A stretch of DNA of 64,000 nucleotides from Odontocerum albicorne (GCA_949825065.1 OX463849.1:36165199-36229198); one strand, 5' to 3'. Shown: positions 8,974 through 20,086, counted from the stretch's first letter. Program-made: numbers and translations. Notes: a model not told the origin generated them from the letters alone.

Positions 8974-11381
8974 TAACGTGACCATTTATTTTTTGACTCA
9001 AAACGGGACATTGGTTTATTTAAGTCAAATAACCATAGGTAGTCATTGAAAAAAAAATACTTTTTAAAGTTATATTGATGTATTTAGAAAAATTAAGATA
9101 ACATTAAAGTTACTAATTGAAATCCAAAATGTTTAGTTATATTTATATTTTTCAGAGGAACAAATTTGTTTTAAAACATTTGGTGATGATTTTAAGTAGG
9201 AATGAAACTCTTGGCACGTTTTTTTTATATTGACCTTGGTAATCAACATCGCCTTTAAAACTGGAATTTGTAACTGAGTTTTCTCAGATGTCCATAATTT
9301 GTTCATCATAGAAAATACTCTTTCTACTGGAGCATTTGTAGCAGGCAAACATAAAATATATTCAATTAAAACAGAAAAATTTTCATGCTGCAGATTGTTG
9401 GCGTGAAAATGTTTGAATACTTCCACCCAACGAGTTTCCGTGGAAACATTTTGATTATTCCATTCTGTTACCTTTTGCGATGTAATGTAGTTAGAAATTA
9501 ATGAAAATTCGTCAAAAACTTCTGTATCTTTATTACTATCAATATATTCCTTTTCAATTAGGACATCCAGAGCTTTTTGAATGTCTTCCCATGCGGGGAC
9601 GTTTTTTAAATCTGCCCAAAAAAATATCTCCATTTCTTTGGTTAGAAAGCAAGTCCACTGCTCCAGATATTCACGGCTTGTTTTATAAAATTCTGTAGCC
9701 GTCCTTTTCACAAACTCTTCATCGATACCAGTACCATTATCTTTCAATTTCACCATAAATTGACGGACTGAAAATGGGAGAAACTGATTGGTCTGTTTCT
9801 GAGTGAAATTATCTTTTAGTTGATTGATTTCTTTTGCAGCTTCAATTGCTGATACAGTCTGACCTTCAAGTTTCAATACAGCTTGATGAAAACTTGCTGA
9901 CTGAGCGTGTAAAAAATAAAGCCACAATTCTGATGTGGGATCTTCAAAAAAGTTTTTTAGTAAAATGGGACATTTTTCAATACTCAAAAAGTAGTTTTTT
10001 AATGGCTGATACATTTTTAAAACCCTTTCTAATGCAGGCATAAGAGCAAGCCATCTGGTTTTGCTATAGCCGAGCATTTGTTGATATTCCGTTTCAGTTT
10101 CGGCGCAAAACTCCTTTAGAGCTTCAACTCGAATCGTGTAAATATAAAAAAATGAATATATCTTCACGATTATACTTTCATAATCTAAGGGTAGCCCATC
10201 TGCAGCAGATTTTACAGCATTATGAATTACATGGGCTCCACATCCAATACATATTAATGGCTTTTTCATAAATGTTTGTAATTTTGTCAAGACATTGTTA
10301 GTTCCTCGCCTAGCTGCGCCCCCGAAATTGACGTTGGCATTGTCCCCACAAAATGCCACGACTTTTTCTGTTAAATTGTAATCTGTCAACACTTGGTTTA
10401 AATAATTGACAATAATATCTGAAGTCTCACCTGGCTGTTCTTGTAGGTCTAAAATTTTCACTTATACACCTACGTAGGGTAGAAAAAAGCGCACTACAAT
10501 AGGGTATATTTTCTTACTACCATGGTTTGAAGCGTCAGTCAAAATTGTAATACAATTCGCCGTATCAAGATCATCTTTTAATTCTTTCATCGCTGTACGC
10601 GCCAAAACATTTACTGCAATAGCTTCTGATTTCGTACGCGCGCATGTAAATTTCAAATCAAAACATGATTGAATTATTTTCGAAGCACAATCATTGGAGC
10701 GAAAACTGTGATTTTCTTGTATCGTGTGATAAGCCCAGACGCCTTCTGCCGCAGCGATATCCAAATCCTTTGTCGTTGGCGCGTCTGATTTCTTAAAAAA
10801 ATTTAACATCGAAGAACTCGAAGCGGCGGCACGGTCGGCATTTTTATGCTTTTCAGATTTTAAATGTTGTTCAATATCACCTGCACCACTATGAGAAACA
10901 CTAAATTCTGTACGACACTTTTCGCATCTGACATCTGAGGGAGTATTTATTTGCCTAATAAAAGGATATTTTGCTTGTAAGCTAACATTAAACGAACACT
11001 TACGTTTTGGCATATTAACTTAGGATTCCAAAACAAAAGAAGTTAAAGAAAATTACTAATCGAGCATCAAACAACAAAACAATGAGCGAGAAGTGAGCGA
11101 ACGAAAACTCTGTCAAATAACAATAATAAGCCAAAGCGCGCGCGAACGTTGGCATCCTCGGCTACTCTCGGTTATCGTCGCGTCAACGGACGACGCGGTC
11201 GGTCTTGCTCTCGCACACTGCTCGCGTCCAGCCGACCGTACGGTAAGCTTTGGTTCCTCAATTTTCGCGCGGATTCCGAAAACGGGACAATTTTGCGTCC
11301 GAGAATTTATTTCGGGGACACCGGGACTCGTAATTATAAAATGGGACAGTCCCGTTCAAAACGGGACGTCTGGTCACGTTA
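8974..11381 (-). mobile_element. complete hAT-superfamily DNA transposon, 2,408 bp
   Basis: Bounded by perfect 11-bp terminal inverted repeats: TAACGTGACCA at 8974-8984 and its complement TGGTCACGTTA at 11371-11381. Each is flanked by the 8-bp duplication TCCATAAC. The right end carries subterminal 'acgggacgtc' and 'gggacagtcccg' motifs and the left carries 'aaaacgggacat', which probably bind transposase. It contains one transposase frame on the reverse strand (9133-11013), interrupted by a single stop. The end nearest the start codon (11014-11381) is clearly GC-richer than the surroundings, as expected for a promoter region inside a horizontally mobile element. Confidence 0.95.
9133..11013 (-). 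pseudogene. hAT transposase with one in-frame stop
   Basis: One frame of 627 codons including the final stop; codon 184 is TAA (10462-10464). The halves at 10465-11013 and 9133-10461 are in the same register, so the only visible lesion is this nonsense codon. Domains: an N-terminal zinc finger (C30, C33, H50, H56; CxxC-x16-H-x5-H, BED-like); RNase-H-like core with D160 in ILTDAS and a second Asp in FCGDNANVNFGG just after the stop; the hAT hallmark CIGCGAHVIHN and the TRW motif after it; a long helical insertion; and the C-terminal dimerisation motif LPATNAPVERVFSMMNKLW. Start ATG at 11013 is preceded by an AT-rich leader. The product would cut and paste its own element in the nucleus. Without readthrough it gives only a DNA-binding N-terminal fragment. 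Confidence 0.93.
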
Positions 11382-11389
11382 TCCATAAC
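11382..11389. repeat. hAT target-site duplication, right
   Basis: TCCATAAC, identical to 8966-8973. Confidence 0.9.
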
Positions 11390-12223
11390 CCAGCATTCTC
11401 TATTTTGCCATGTCTTTGACTCTCATAATTTCTGTTTGAAGCTTGATAAGAGATTCCCTGGTCCTAAAAAGAGTTGATTAAACCCGTAATCAATTATGGT
11501 CCAGATCGTTTGATAGTAAAACACCAAAGACTGACGATTTAACGAATAATTAATGGATCAGTGTATAATGGTAAATTGTGTGCATCCAAGACAAGTAGGA
11601 TCTGTAAGACCTTTTCCGGGACAACCCATTTCTTAATATTTTAAGCTCGTAAGTATTTTGGACTATGGACCATAAGTTTTGTTGTGACACAAATCCTTCG
11701 ATGAATTGACAGTGTTACTGAGGGTGCAGGCATATTCAAGTCACCTAACTGGATAGACGGGCTGGATATAGGGGACCAGAAATCATCCTGGAAGGAGGCT
11801 TAAATATAATACACTCGGTGTTGAACAGTCAACAAAAAACAGTCAATATTCGAGAATATTCCGTTATCATATTGAGATTATGTGTTTATCTGCTAATAAA
11901 GTTCTGAGATTTGTGATAAGTCTCTAGGCCATTTAATGGTGGCACGTTTATGAGATCTATATACAATTTATTGGATCATAGAGGAATTAACTGAAGCTCA
12001 ATTATTTGGAAACCGAGAGGAACCGAGAATTCCCTGATAGTTGAGTGAGTTCTAAAGATATTTCTGTGACAACTTTATTGCAAAGAGTATAGATTTTACT
12101 TATAGCTATATGCCATATTTGGTTAAAGTCATAGGCCAAATCACCTTAAGTGCCAGAAGAGATCTACGCATATAGAAATTACAAACTCTTAATTAATTTA
12201 CAAACTTAAATTTTTTGTTCCGG
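11390..12223. other. no feature recognised
   Basis: No open frame with recognisable content and no match to the other repeats of the window. Confidence 0.45.
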
Positions 12224-12540
12224 ACAATTACATACGCCTTTGTGAAATTTTAGTTTATTTTCGGTGCCGTATTCACGAACATTTAAGAGCATCATCACTC
12301 GTACACTGAATGACCTTGTTGAATACATGTTCTGATATTGATATCTTCAACACCTTAATAGATATTTTAGGGATTGAACTCCTGATTAAACTTTGTAGGT
12401 ATAATTGAATCACTTCACAAGGAAGCATGGGGTACATCGGTCCTATTGTTGTTATGCCATATTTAGACTTTATAATAAAAAAAAATTCTTGTTACTTGAT
12501 GTAATTGTGATAAACCTGTATCTAATGTTAAATAAATAAA
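12224..12540 (+). repeat. T1 repeat (probable LINE 3' UTR)
   Basis: Matches 37930-38170 over about 240 bp: 'ttttcggtgccgtattcac', 'gaatgaccttgttga', 'gattgaactcct', 'ttgttgttatgccatattta'. It ends with 'taaataaataaat', which looks like the tail of a non-LTR element. No coding part is seen in either copy. Confidence 0.65.
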
Positions 12541-12589
12541 TATGGATGATGATTATTACAAAAATGGGTCGTTTTATTGTTTTGCACTT

Positions 12590-12720
12590 TTGTTGTGTAC
12601 AATACAACCTGGTGGGTGATATAGCTCTAACCAAAAGAAAGATTTCAAAGAAGCTTTAACTAAAAAGCAAACTGGGTCACTTGTTTGGAAAAATAATGGT
12701 TCCCATGTAGTTTGATCGAA
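12590..12720 (-). mobile_element. SINE1 fragment, highly diverged
   Basis: 'ttgtgtacaatacaacctgg', 'gggtgatatagctctaacc' and 'ggttcccatgtagtttgatc' parallel the complement of tail, body and B box. Confidence 0.55.
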
Positions 12721-12879
12721 CAATTATTAGGCAAGTGTGATTCAACTCTCATTAAATTTAGTCATGGAAATTGAAGAGCTGCGCAGATTAGAAAAAAGTG
12801 ATAAAAAATGCAGCTTATTGAAGAATGATTATGAAGTAAAATTTGAGGTAATTAAAGGTGAGCGTAAGATTAAGTTTAT

Positions 12880-13480
12880 GTAAGATAAAATAATATTTCC
12901 TTAAATTATGGATGAATTAGAATGGATATAAAACAGCGTGTAGCGATAGGAAATAAAGTATATAGGGCACTAAAACATACATGATTGAACCATACAGCAT
13001 CAAAATCTGCTAAAATGATAGTACACATTTGTATCTTAGTGTCAACTATGATGTATGGAAGAGGAACGCGGACGCAGAAAATACTGAAAAGAGCTGAATA
13101 AATACTGTAGAAATGCGTGAAATTAGAAAAATAAATTATGTAACAATGTATGACAGAAAACTAAATAAAGTGAGTAGGGTTTCAAGTTAACTTAACGCTT
13201 ATGTGTTGAGTTAGATGAATAATAACACTGAGATGGTTTGAGCACGCAGAATTAACTTACCAAACAAATACGCAGTGCAAACTAAAGTAGAAGGTTTGGT
13301 AGAGAAAGTATTGTTGGATCAACTGAATATTTTGAAAGAAGGAAAAGTAAGAAGGAACAAATCATAGGAAGTGCATGGATGTGAAATAGGCGAAATCTGT
13401 ACGTCGAGATAGGAAAGTCTGGCACTATATTATCTCTGCCTACCCTAGCAGGGAGACGGTGTGATGGTATTTATGTTGCA
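12880..13480 (+). mobile_element. L1-family LINE relic, 3' half
   Basis: Broken frames give ATIGNKVYRALKHT-like residues, then a degraded SETWTWKK segment near 13050 ('atgtatggaagaggaacg'), a remnant of RWFGHVERM near 13225, and the end 'ctctgcctaccctagcaggg', then 'gtgatggtatttatg'. It parallels 3700-4100 and 39735-40065. Confidence 0.75.
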
Positions 13481-13504
13481 CTTTTGTAATCAAATATTAA
13501 TGGG

Positions 13505-13575
13505 AATCTAACACACGACCCCCAAGTTGAAAGGCAGGTATTTTACTAAGTTGACCACTTGAAACTATTAGAAAA
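13505..13575 (-). repeat. tRNA-like SINE head fragment
   Basis: 'atgggaatctaacacacgac' and 'ttactaagttgaccactt' resemble reversed B- and A-box parts of a SINE head. No tail seen. Confidence 0.4.
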
Positions 13576-13794
13576 TATGAATAATTCATGGTTCTGTCTT
13601 GAATTATAAATTATTGTCAATTCGTCAAGACAAGAACTCTAACGAGTGTCTTACATTGTTATTCTTGAAGATGGTTCTTGTTAAATGAATGGACACTGCC
13701 AACGAAGATCTCCTCTGAAGGTTGCATTTATCTTCTTATCTATGCCCTTTTAAATGCAACGAGGCCATATGACACTTCTGAGATAAAATAATAT

Positions 13795-14170
13795 TTATTT
13801 ATAGTTAAGGCATTAACACTGTGTACTTTTAAATGCATTGTAATTTGTTTTATCATATACTGTTTATTCCACTTTATGTAACGGTATAACCCTATCGATT
13901 TCAAACTTTCCCCTCATCATCAACTGAAATAAATTGGGCAGATTAGAAGCCCTAGAAATATCCAAGTCAGTGCATTTGGATTGACATCTAGCAAATACAT
14001 ACATTCCCAAGATCTTAACTCTGCTTGCTGAAGTTGTCTGCTGCCTTTCTCCACCCATAACCCCCAACCCGAATTTTTAGCGTTAGAAGGGTGTATGTCG
14101 GTACCAGTTTGAACATAATTCAGTCATGTTTGTGCTCTGAAGACGAGGTGAAAATTTTGAAATTTTAGGG
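13795..14170 (+). mobile_element. Penelope-like element copy 2, rearranged
   Basis: Starts with 'atagttaaggcattaaca', as at 1825-1840. Bases 13861-13920 are the reverse complement of the element's own 3' end ('tgtttattccacttta', 'ggtataaccctatcgattt'). From 13926 the forward GIY-YIG tail resumes ('aaattgggcagattagaagc', compare 2242), and the 3' end returns at 14135 with CTGAAGA, GAGG and GAAA. The coding part is destroyed. The inverted terminal segment next to a forward copy is characteristic of Penelope-type ends. Confidence 0.75.
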
Positions 14171-14176
14171 TTATGC

Positions 14177-14300
14177 CAGGGGTGGCCAACCTTTTGCATA
14201 CCATGCGTCAATTTTTTCACAGACGAGTTCAGATGCGCCATACAACTCAAGCACTTTTTTTACCTTCTTACGTTCACATTTGGGGTTGTAAAATAGGGAT
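14177..14300 (+). mobile_element. hAT terminus (CAGGGGTGGCCAACC type)
   Basis: Begins CAGGGGTGGCCAACC, a classic hAT end, followed by 'gatgcgccatacaactc'. I did not find the opposite terminus in the following kilobase, so this is a truncated non-autonomous copy. The segment at 14780-14830 ('gcaatgcgccacttgtaatc') may be internal sequence of the same element. Confidence 0.6.
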
Positions 14301-15039
14301 AGGTATAGGATCTGCTTCGCTTAGGGGAGGAAAAGGAATAACTCAATCACGCAATTCAATTAATTAATTTACGCCATTTCAAAAGACACACGTTTATTGG
14401 AGCACCAATCTTCATTAGTGAGAAAGGGTGATCGCTGTCGCGGACCCCACTGATGGTGCTACAGCTGCCGGAGAGTCTCGTTTGGTGAAGATAACTCTGG
14501 ACCACAGTTGTTGGATGTGGTGAGAGAGAGAAAGCTCTGAGCGAGATCAGCTTGGAACTTGGAGTTGTCTGTACTCTCTACTCACTAGAAGGAGTCCTGG
14601 CATATGCTTATATAAATATTCGTACGTTTGTAAACCCGCCTAAAGTGACAGCTCACAAGTTCCATTCTAAGTGTTATTACCGAAGGCTGTATGAATTGAA
14701 CTGAGAGCACTTTGGTGTTGAAAATATGAAGATGGATTCAGTTATGACGCCTATTTTAAAATAATATGTTAAGTAGGCGCAAGGATGCAATGCGCCACTT
14801 GTAATCAGACTTTGATCTGCGCGACTGTTAACTTCTTCAAATAAAAATGTTTTATGACGGCACGAAATTTGTTTTATCCATTGTTGCAGCAAATGCTAAA
14901 TTGATCAATTCAGTTAACTATGCGTCGCATCTGGCTAAAATTTTTCATTATCAATTATGGCACTATCTCATGGAAATTTACGAAACTTTCAAACTACCGT
15001 CGCACTCGTATAGTTTTATTTTTAATAAAACTTTCCCAA
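14301..15039. other. uncertain, possible hAT interior
   Basis: Mixed composition, with several short open frames on both strands and no recognisable domain. Confidence 0.35.
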
Positions 15040-15110
15040 AGGCTTATCTTCAAGTGCTTCTGGAAGCTGCACACACCATCCACATCTCTAGCACTTTGAA
15101 AAAAAAAACA
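15040..15110 (+). repeat. short repeat shared with 54905-54978
   Basis: 'cttatcttcaagtgcttc', then 'ggaagctgcacac' and 'acatctctagcac', recur at 54915-54970. Both copies could encode a similar peptide (YLQVL then AAH), so it may be a scrap of a retroelement frame. Family unknown. Confidence 0.5.
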
Positions 15111-15682
15111 AAGATCAAGTCAATTGAAATATATTTTAAAAAAACAAACGTGTACAAAAAATAAAAAAATTGTCAACTCATTAAATCTTACACAATAAAA
15201 ACATGGCTTTTGTAACAGTTAAATAATTACGTTAAAATTATTAAAAAAATACTTTTATAGACTAAAATCAATAAACAAGTTATAAATATAATTTGAAAGT
15301 CGATAATTATTTTAAAATATGTTAAAATATCTAAATTCGAGTACATAAATAAAAATACCATTACACGACATTTATAATTACTTCTCGATGAATCTCGCAT
15401 GGATAAAATCGATAATTCTTTATTTCGTCGATTAGAAACAAAATGTACAAGTCATTGGCGATAAGTTATTGAGGTCATTGTTCAAATGGAAATTTTATTT
15501 TAGTTATTTATTGTCAGGATACATAAATAAACACCATTTGTCGTTTGACCATGGAAAAAAAGGCGAGAATTCATTCATTAATATCAATTCATTCATGATG
15601 TAACCAAGTGAATTCAAAATTCGACATGTTTAATTCTGTGCTAGTCGATTGTGCATAGTTACATTTAGTATTTAGGCGTCTC
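15111..15682. other. no feature recognised
   Basis: Very AT-rich, without gene or repeat signal. Confidence 0.5.
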
Positions 15683-15695
15683 AAGTTCGATAACT
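15683..15695. repeat. target-site duplication of LINE L2, left
   Basis: AAGTTCGATAACT, repeated exactly at 17164-17176. It brackets the L2 insertion. Confidence 0.85.
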
Positions 15696-17163
15696 TTTTC
15701 TTCTTCTCAGTGTCATATCAGGTCTCTCCAACGTTGAATATCACTTGAGAGTAGACATCTTTGTCCCCGGCAGCCCGAAAAAGATCTCCGATGCCCCTTA
15801 TGCCAGTCCAATCATGTATCATATATTGCGGAGCCAGGAGATTTGCCTCCTGCTAACACCTCTTCGGTCTTCTATTTTGCTTTGGATGATCAGGTGCAGT
15901 AATTTGTACTTTGAGTACATGACCCAAGTAGGACACCTTTCGGATTTTAATATTAGTCAGCAACTCTCTATCAAATTTGGCTCTTTGAAGAACCCTTGTG
16001 TTGCTGACCATATCCGTCCAGGGTATCCGTAGCATTTCCCGGTGCATCCACATTTCGAAAGCTTCCAGTCGGTTCATACTACCAACTTTGAGAGTCCATG
16101 ATTCTACTCAAAACTACATATTTAGGTAACAAAAACACTGACCAAACGTAGCATTTGACTAACCGTTGTCGAAGTTTCAAGTTTAGATTAGCATTGCAGA
16201 ATACGCTTCTCATTTTATTAAAAACCGCACTTCTTCTTCTTCTTCTTCAGCCGTTCTGGATCCATCCCTGTATATAGGCCTCCTCTTCGGTCTTCCACAA
16301 CTCCCTATCTCAGGCACACTGCATCCACTTCACCCCCGCGGCCCGTCTTATATCGTCCGACCATCTAGCTTGTGGTCTCCCCCCACATCTCCTGCACGTT
16401 CTAGGCTGCCATTCCAGGACCTTTTTCGTCCATCGAGATTCAGATCATCTGGCAATATGTCCTGCCCAGCTTCATTTTAAGGCAGCTGCTCTCTCAACTA
16501 CGTCCGTGACTTTGGTTCTCTCTCTTACCCATTTGTTGGTCTTTCTATCTCGCAGTGAAACTCCCAGCATCCTCCTTTCCATAGCTCTCTGTGTCACTAA
16601 TAGTTTTTGCGTTATTCGCTTTGTTAGGACAGATGTTTCGATTCCATATGTGAGGATTGGTTAGATGCATGAATTAAAGACTCTCTTTGTCAATTGATTG
16701 GGGTATTTTGGAGATTTCAGGATGCAAGAGAGTTAACCGCACGCCGCCCAGGCAAGACCACGTCCACGCTCCATCTCGGCCTCTTGATTCTCCTTTCCCA
16801 GCTTTACAGTGTGTCCTATAACAGGTACACATAACTTGTAACTCTCTCTCTATACTTCTTCCACCTACCAAGACTGGGAGATTATTTGTCGTGTTGCTCA
16901 TTATTTTTTTTTGCACCATTAATTTTAAGGCCAATTTTAGCGCAGGCTGCATTTATCTGATTGACCATTATGTTCAACTCTTCTTCGTTTTTGGCAAACA
17001 AGACAATGCCAAAAGCCGCACGAGATGATTCAATTCTGCACTTGACTTCGATTTCTGGTTCGAAGTCTTCTACTAGGATACTTACGAAGTATTTAAATGT
17101 TTTCACTATCTCTATATCAGCACCGTTCAATATAAGACGTGCTCCTGCGTGATGTTGCCTAAT
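15696..17163 (-). mobile_element. L2 LINE, 5'-truncated, split by L3
   Basis: Reverse-strand non-LTR element bracketed by a 13-bp duplication. Reading from 17163 down: NGADIEIVKTFKYFVSILVE and CRIESSRAAFG (after the palm). After the L3 insertion follow FNKMRSVFCNANLNLKLRQR and MNRLEAFEMWMHREMLRIPW, then YLGHVL, and the C-terminal IRDWTGIRGIGDLFRAAGDK with a GAAGAA-rich 3' end at 15696. Without L3 and its duplication it is about 677 bp. Truncation at the 5' side is normal for target-primed reverse transcription. Stops and one frameshift make it inactive. Confidence 0.88.
16231..17010 (-). mobile_element. L3 LINE, 5'-truncated, nested in L2
   Basis: 780-bp insertion bracketed by an 11-bp duplication with one mismatch (AAAAACCGCAC at 16220-16230, AAAAGCCGCAC at 17011-17021). 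The frame begins just after the catalytic ADD box at VLFAKNEEELNIMVNQINAA. It continues through SNTTNNLPVLVGGRSIE, MERRMLGVSLRDRKTNKWVR and GRPQARWSDDIRRAAGVKWM, to AYIQGWIQNG and a (GAA)n tail (plus strand 'cttcttcttcttcttc' at 16230-16247). Several frameshifts. It is younger than L2 because it interrupts it. Confidence 0.9.
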
Positions 17164-17176
17164 AAGTTCGATAACT
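17164..17176. repeat. target-site duplication of LINE L2, right
   Basis: AAGTTCGATAACT, identical to 15683-15695. Confidence 0.85.
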
Positions 17177-17204
17177 AGTGATAAAATTTTCCGTTTTATC
17201 CACT

Positions 17205-17310
17205 TTAATCGTGAATATGAAGATAGTGAAAGCTGTGTACTTGGATAGAAAGTATGGAGGTCTGATTTTATTGTTTATCCCGCAAGGGAAATGGCGTCAT
17301 CTTTTCTAAT
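17205..17310 (+). mobile_element. L1-family LINE 3' end, short
   Basis: 'gaatatgaagatagtgaaag', 'gtacttggatagaaagtatg' and 'caagggaaatggcgtcat' match the family terminus (compare 730-835). Confidence 0.6.
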
Positions 17311-17815
17311 AATTCATAAACTTTCTATTTTTACAGATAACCTGAAGCATAGCGTGTATCACAAGAAGTAAGGAGGTAGGTTTTTACAAAATGTTTTAAT
17401 TACTTCAACGTTAAACCGTTAGCTTGATAATTCAACAGTTTTAATTCATTGTGCACAAACAATAATTATGAAATACAATTAAAGAGGAAAAGTATTTGTA
17501 AACTTTTTTTTTTATAAAACCACTGATCAATTATTACCGGATTTAATTAATTAAATTTGCATCTTTATATAAAAAGTTGTGTTAAAATACTTTTTTTTTT
17601 CTCATTAGCGAAATGAGAAACGAAAAAAAAAATACAATAGAATATGTTTTGTCAAATAATTGGTATAAATCATTAGTATTAATTATGATTTTTTTTATTT
17701 CTTTGTGTATAATTTGAATTTGACTTGAAAAGAAAAATGTAGCGCTCAGTCGAATGCGATGTTTTTGATTTGATTATTAGCGCTATGAGAATGGGTAGCT
17801 TATAAGCTGTAAGAA
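17311..17815. other. no gene recognised
   Basis: AT-rich, with a T-run hairpin at about 17592-17630 ('tttttttctcatt', then 'aaatgagaaacg'). Confidence 0.45.
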
Positions 17816-17879
17816 AAAAAATGATTCCAGTCTGGTTTTAGAATGCGTCTAATAAAAATATGTACACACATGATAGACA

Positions 17880-18060
17880 TCTGCCAGTTTTGTTACCTCT
17901 TAATATATAGTAGTGATGCTAGCACTAATTATGAACAACGAGTTTCGTGTTACTCCAGTGGATCGAAATCCGTGGACTCGATTAATGGGACTAAATATAA
18001 TGTTGTCTCCCGGTCACGCTTATCAATATATCTTTATCAACAATTCGGATAAGTTGAAAG
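17880..18060 (+). mobile_element. SINE2 copy
   Basis: 'tccagtggatcgaaatccg', 'ctcgattaatgggactaaat' and 'aatgttgtctcccggtcac' match the SINE2 body at 8213-8300 (reverse) and 49840-49910. A scrap of SINE1 body ('gattccagtctggtttt', 17822-17838) precedes it. Confidence 0.65.
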
Positions 18061-18169
18061 GCACCACATGAATGAATGAAAAAAAAAATTCAGATGTAAA
18101 AGCTTTGACTAAAAATAGTCACGTATTGAATTTACTGGGTATCGAATGCATGCTTTTCATTAAAAACGT

Positions 18170-18281
18170 AGAAAAGTGTTTTACCAACGAATCCACGGAG
18201 AATATTCAGGTTCATTTCCCGTTTTAATCCAAAATGAAAAAAAATGGATCCAAGTCTGGTTTTCACATTTAGGCCTTTTAC
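18170..18281 (+). mobile_element. SINE1, 5' part (interrupted)
   Basis: 'ccacggagaatattcaggtt', 'catttcccgttttaatcc' and 'atccaagtctggttttcac' are SINE1 head and body. It stops at CTTTTAC (18275-18281), where another element has inserted. Its tail resumes at 18715. Confidence 0.7.
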
Positions 18282-18707
18282 ACTTTTAAATTACGTTAGA
18301 CGTGCATACCCGCGCGTCACTGGACTTTTGTCCGGAAGGTCATTTATTTTAAACCCCGCGCTGTGCTTCTCCCTCGAATTACAGACATTTTTCAGCCTTT
18401 TATGTGAGGGTAGTAGGATATCACGATTTCGGTTATATCTAGCCTTTTAAAAAAAGGGGAAAAAAACATACCGGTGTACTTCGATCGTCTCATTTTGGTG
18501 TGCTATCGGGATTCTAGTACAGCGGTGTGGTCAGTGAGTTTGCTGGTGTGCAACGGTCCTTTATTTAAAAAAAACTCTACCGCTTTCTATTTGAATTTAC
18601 GTTGGAATAGCGAGAGGGGATCATCGACTACGAGGAACGTCGACGCGTTAATTTGGAAAAATGTCATACGTGTACAATGCTAATTATTAAGGATTTTACT
18701 GAAGTAT
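18282..18707 (+). mobile_element. SINE3-containing insertion inside SINE1
   Basis: 426-bp insertion flanked by CTTTTAC (18275-18281 and 18708-18714). SINE3 has its own tRNA-like head, here 'cccgcgcgtcactggacttt', 'gtccggaaggtc', 'aaaccccgcgctgtgctt'. The middle matches 36895-36930 ('aggatatcacgatttcggtt'), and the later part 'gtgtgcaacggtcc' matches 36950. The region from 18440 is longer than in the other copies, so this may be a longer SINE3 form or a composite. Confidence 0.7.
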
Positions 18708-18714
18708 CTTTTAC

Positions 18715-18778
18715 GTCTTTCTGGTTAGTTGTAAGAGATTGCCTCATGACAATAACAACGAAGGCATAATACAATGCT
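18715..18778 (+). mobile_element. SINE1, 3' part (interrupted)
   Basis: 'gtctttctggttagttgtaa', then 'gagattgcctcatgacaat', ending 'cataatacaatg'. This is the tail of the copy that begins at 18170. Confidence 0.75.
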
Positions 18779-20084
18779 AACCGTTAGGCCACGGTCGCCG
18801 AGTACTCTGCATACATTTGATAGTTTTCACTGTGTATTGTTTTTAATAATGAATATCTATAAACGGAAGACTGGCGTAAAAACTATGCACCATGAACAGG
18901 TAGAGCTATTACTAGGTTCAAATCCCCTTGGGTTCAAGATAATACAAATCACATCACAAAAACAGAATAAATGGAATCTCTATAAAAAAGCGAAATGCAT
19001 ATAAATTGGACAAAAAATCTATTCCAAGATGATCTTTTGATACTTCATCATTGACTTTTGACCTTAAGTTATAAAGTCTGTATTTTATTTAGAATTCAAC
19101 TTATTGACCCCATCAATATTATACAATACAATAAATACGTCGTATTATGTTTGTGGTTAATAATACGATACATTCTAATTGGTTATGAATTGCTTCAAAT
19201 TGCCTGCATTTATCATATACACATTTTTATTTATTTGGGTTAATTAGATAATTTTAAGTTTGGGTCATAAGGCACTTTGTGGGTCAGTAGTTAAATTGTG
19301 GAATTTTGCTTCATAATAAAATTCCATAATTTGACTTTTAGAACGCAAAGTAACTTTTAAACTAACCTGTATTAATTATGATTATTAATTAATTAATTAT
19401 TCACAATACAACATTTGTAATTTGAATTGTTTTAATTTAAAGAAGAATCGAAGAGTACAATTACAATATAACAATGCTATAAACCCTTCATTTTGTGGAT
19501 ATAAAGAACGATTTCACAATGACGAAGTGGTTTTCTTCCTTATTTACAATTTTATATATTTTTCAGATCTTCATACATACTTGTAAATCCCTATTTATTA
19601 CATACGCAATTCCAACCTCACCAAAATCATCTCCAATGAATTAGTATTACACGCTCTAATTTTGCATCCATTATTCACTCACATGCCTATGTGGAACCCT
19701 CCAGAATCTCTCCCTTATTAAAAAGCTACTTTGTAATCTATTTTTTTTTCATCTTAAGGCATAACGTTACAAAAATCATCACTTCGTCTCAAAAATGCAT
19801 TGCAAACTCTTGATGCAAGAACTTGCATCTTCCTTATCCTAAATTATGTAAGAACACGTGGGGTTGGACCTTGATTACGTACTTTGCCCCTTGTTCTTAT
19901 AATCGCGGGAAATAACCATTGGGTCAAATTTGATCAAATGAAATTGATCTCTACAGAAAACCGGCATATACCGTGATTAATACGTAAATCCATCGATATT
20001 CTTCGGTATAAGTATTTTAATAATTTTGATGACAGCGATAAATGATCACCTCTCTGGTAAACCACTCTCAGAAAATATATTTCT
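18779..20084. other. no gene recognised; one hairpin
   Basis: AT-rich. An inverted repeat at 19293-19332 has 15-bp arms ('aaattgtggaatttt' and 'aaaattccataattt', one mismatch) and a 10-nt loop. Short open frames have no recognisable content. Confidence 0.45.
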
Positions 20085-20086
20085 TT

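Noticed and set aside
9501..10043. Plus-strand frames of 65 and 69 codons
   Set aside because: Antisense of the hAT transposase.
11093..11419. Overlapping 108- and 79-codon plus-strand frames in GC-rich sequence
   Set aside because: They lie in the terminal region of the hAT element, opposite the transposase, and cross its end. High GC reduces stops by chance; no domain is seen.
14847..15164. 105-codon plus-strand frame
   Set aside because: Composition is like the AT-rich surroundings, it ends in a lysine-rich homopolymer run, and part of it is a dispersed repeat.
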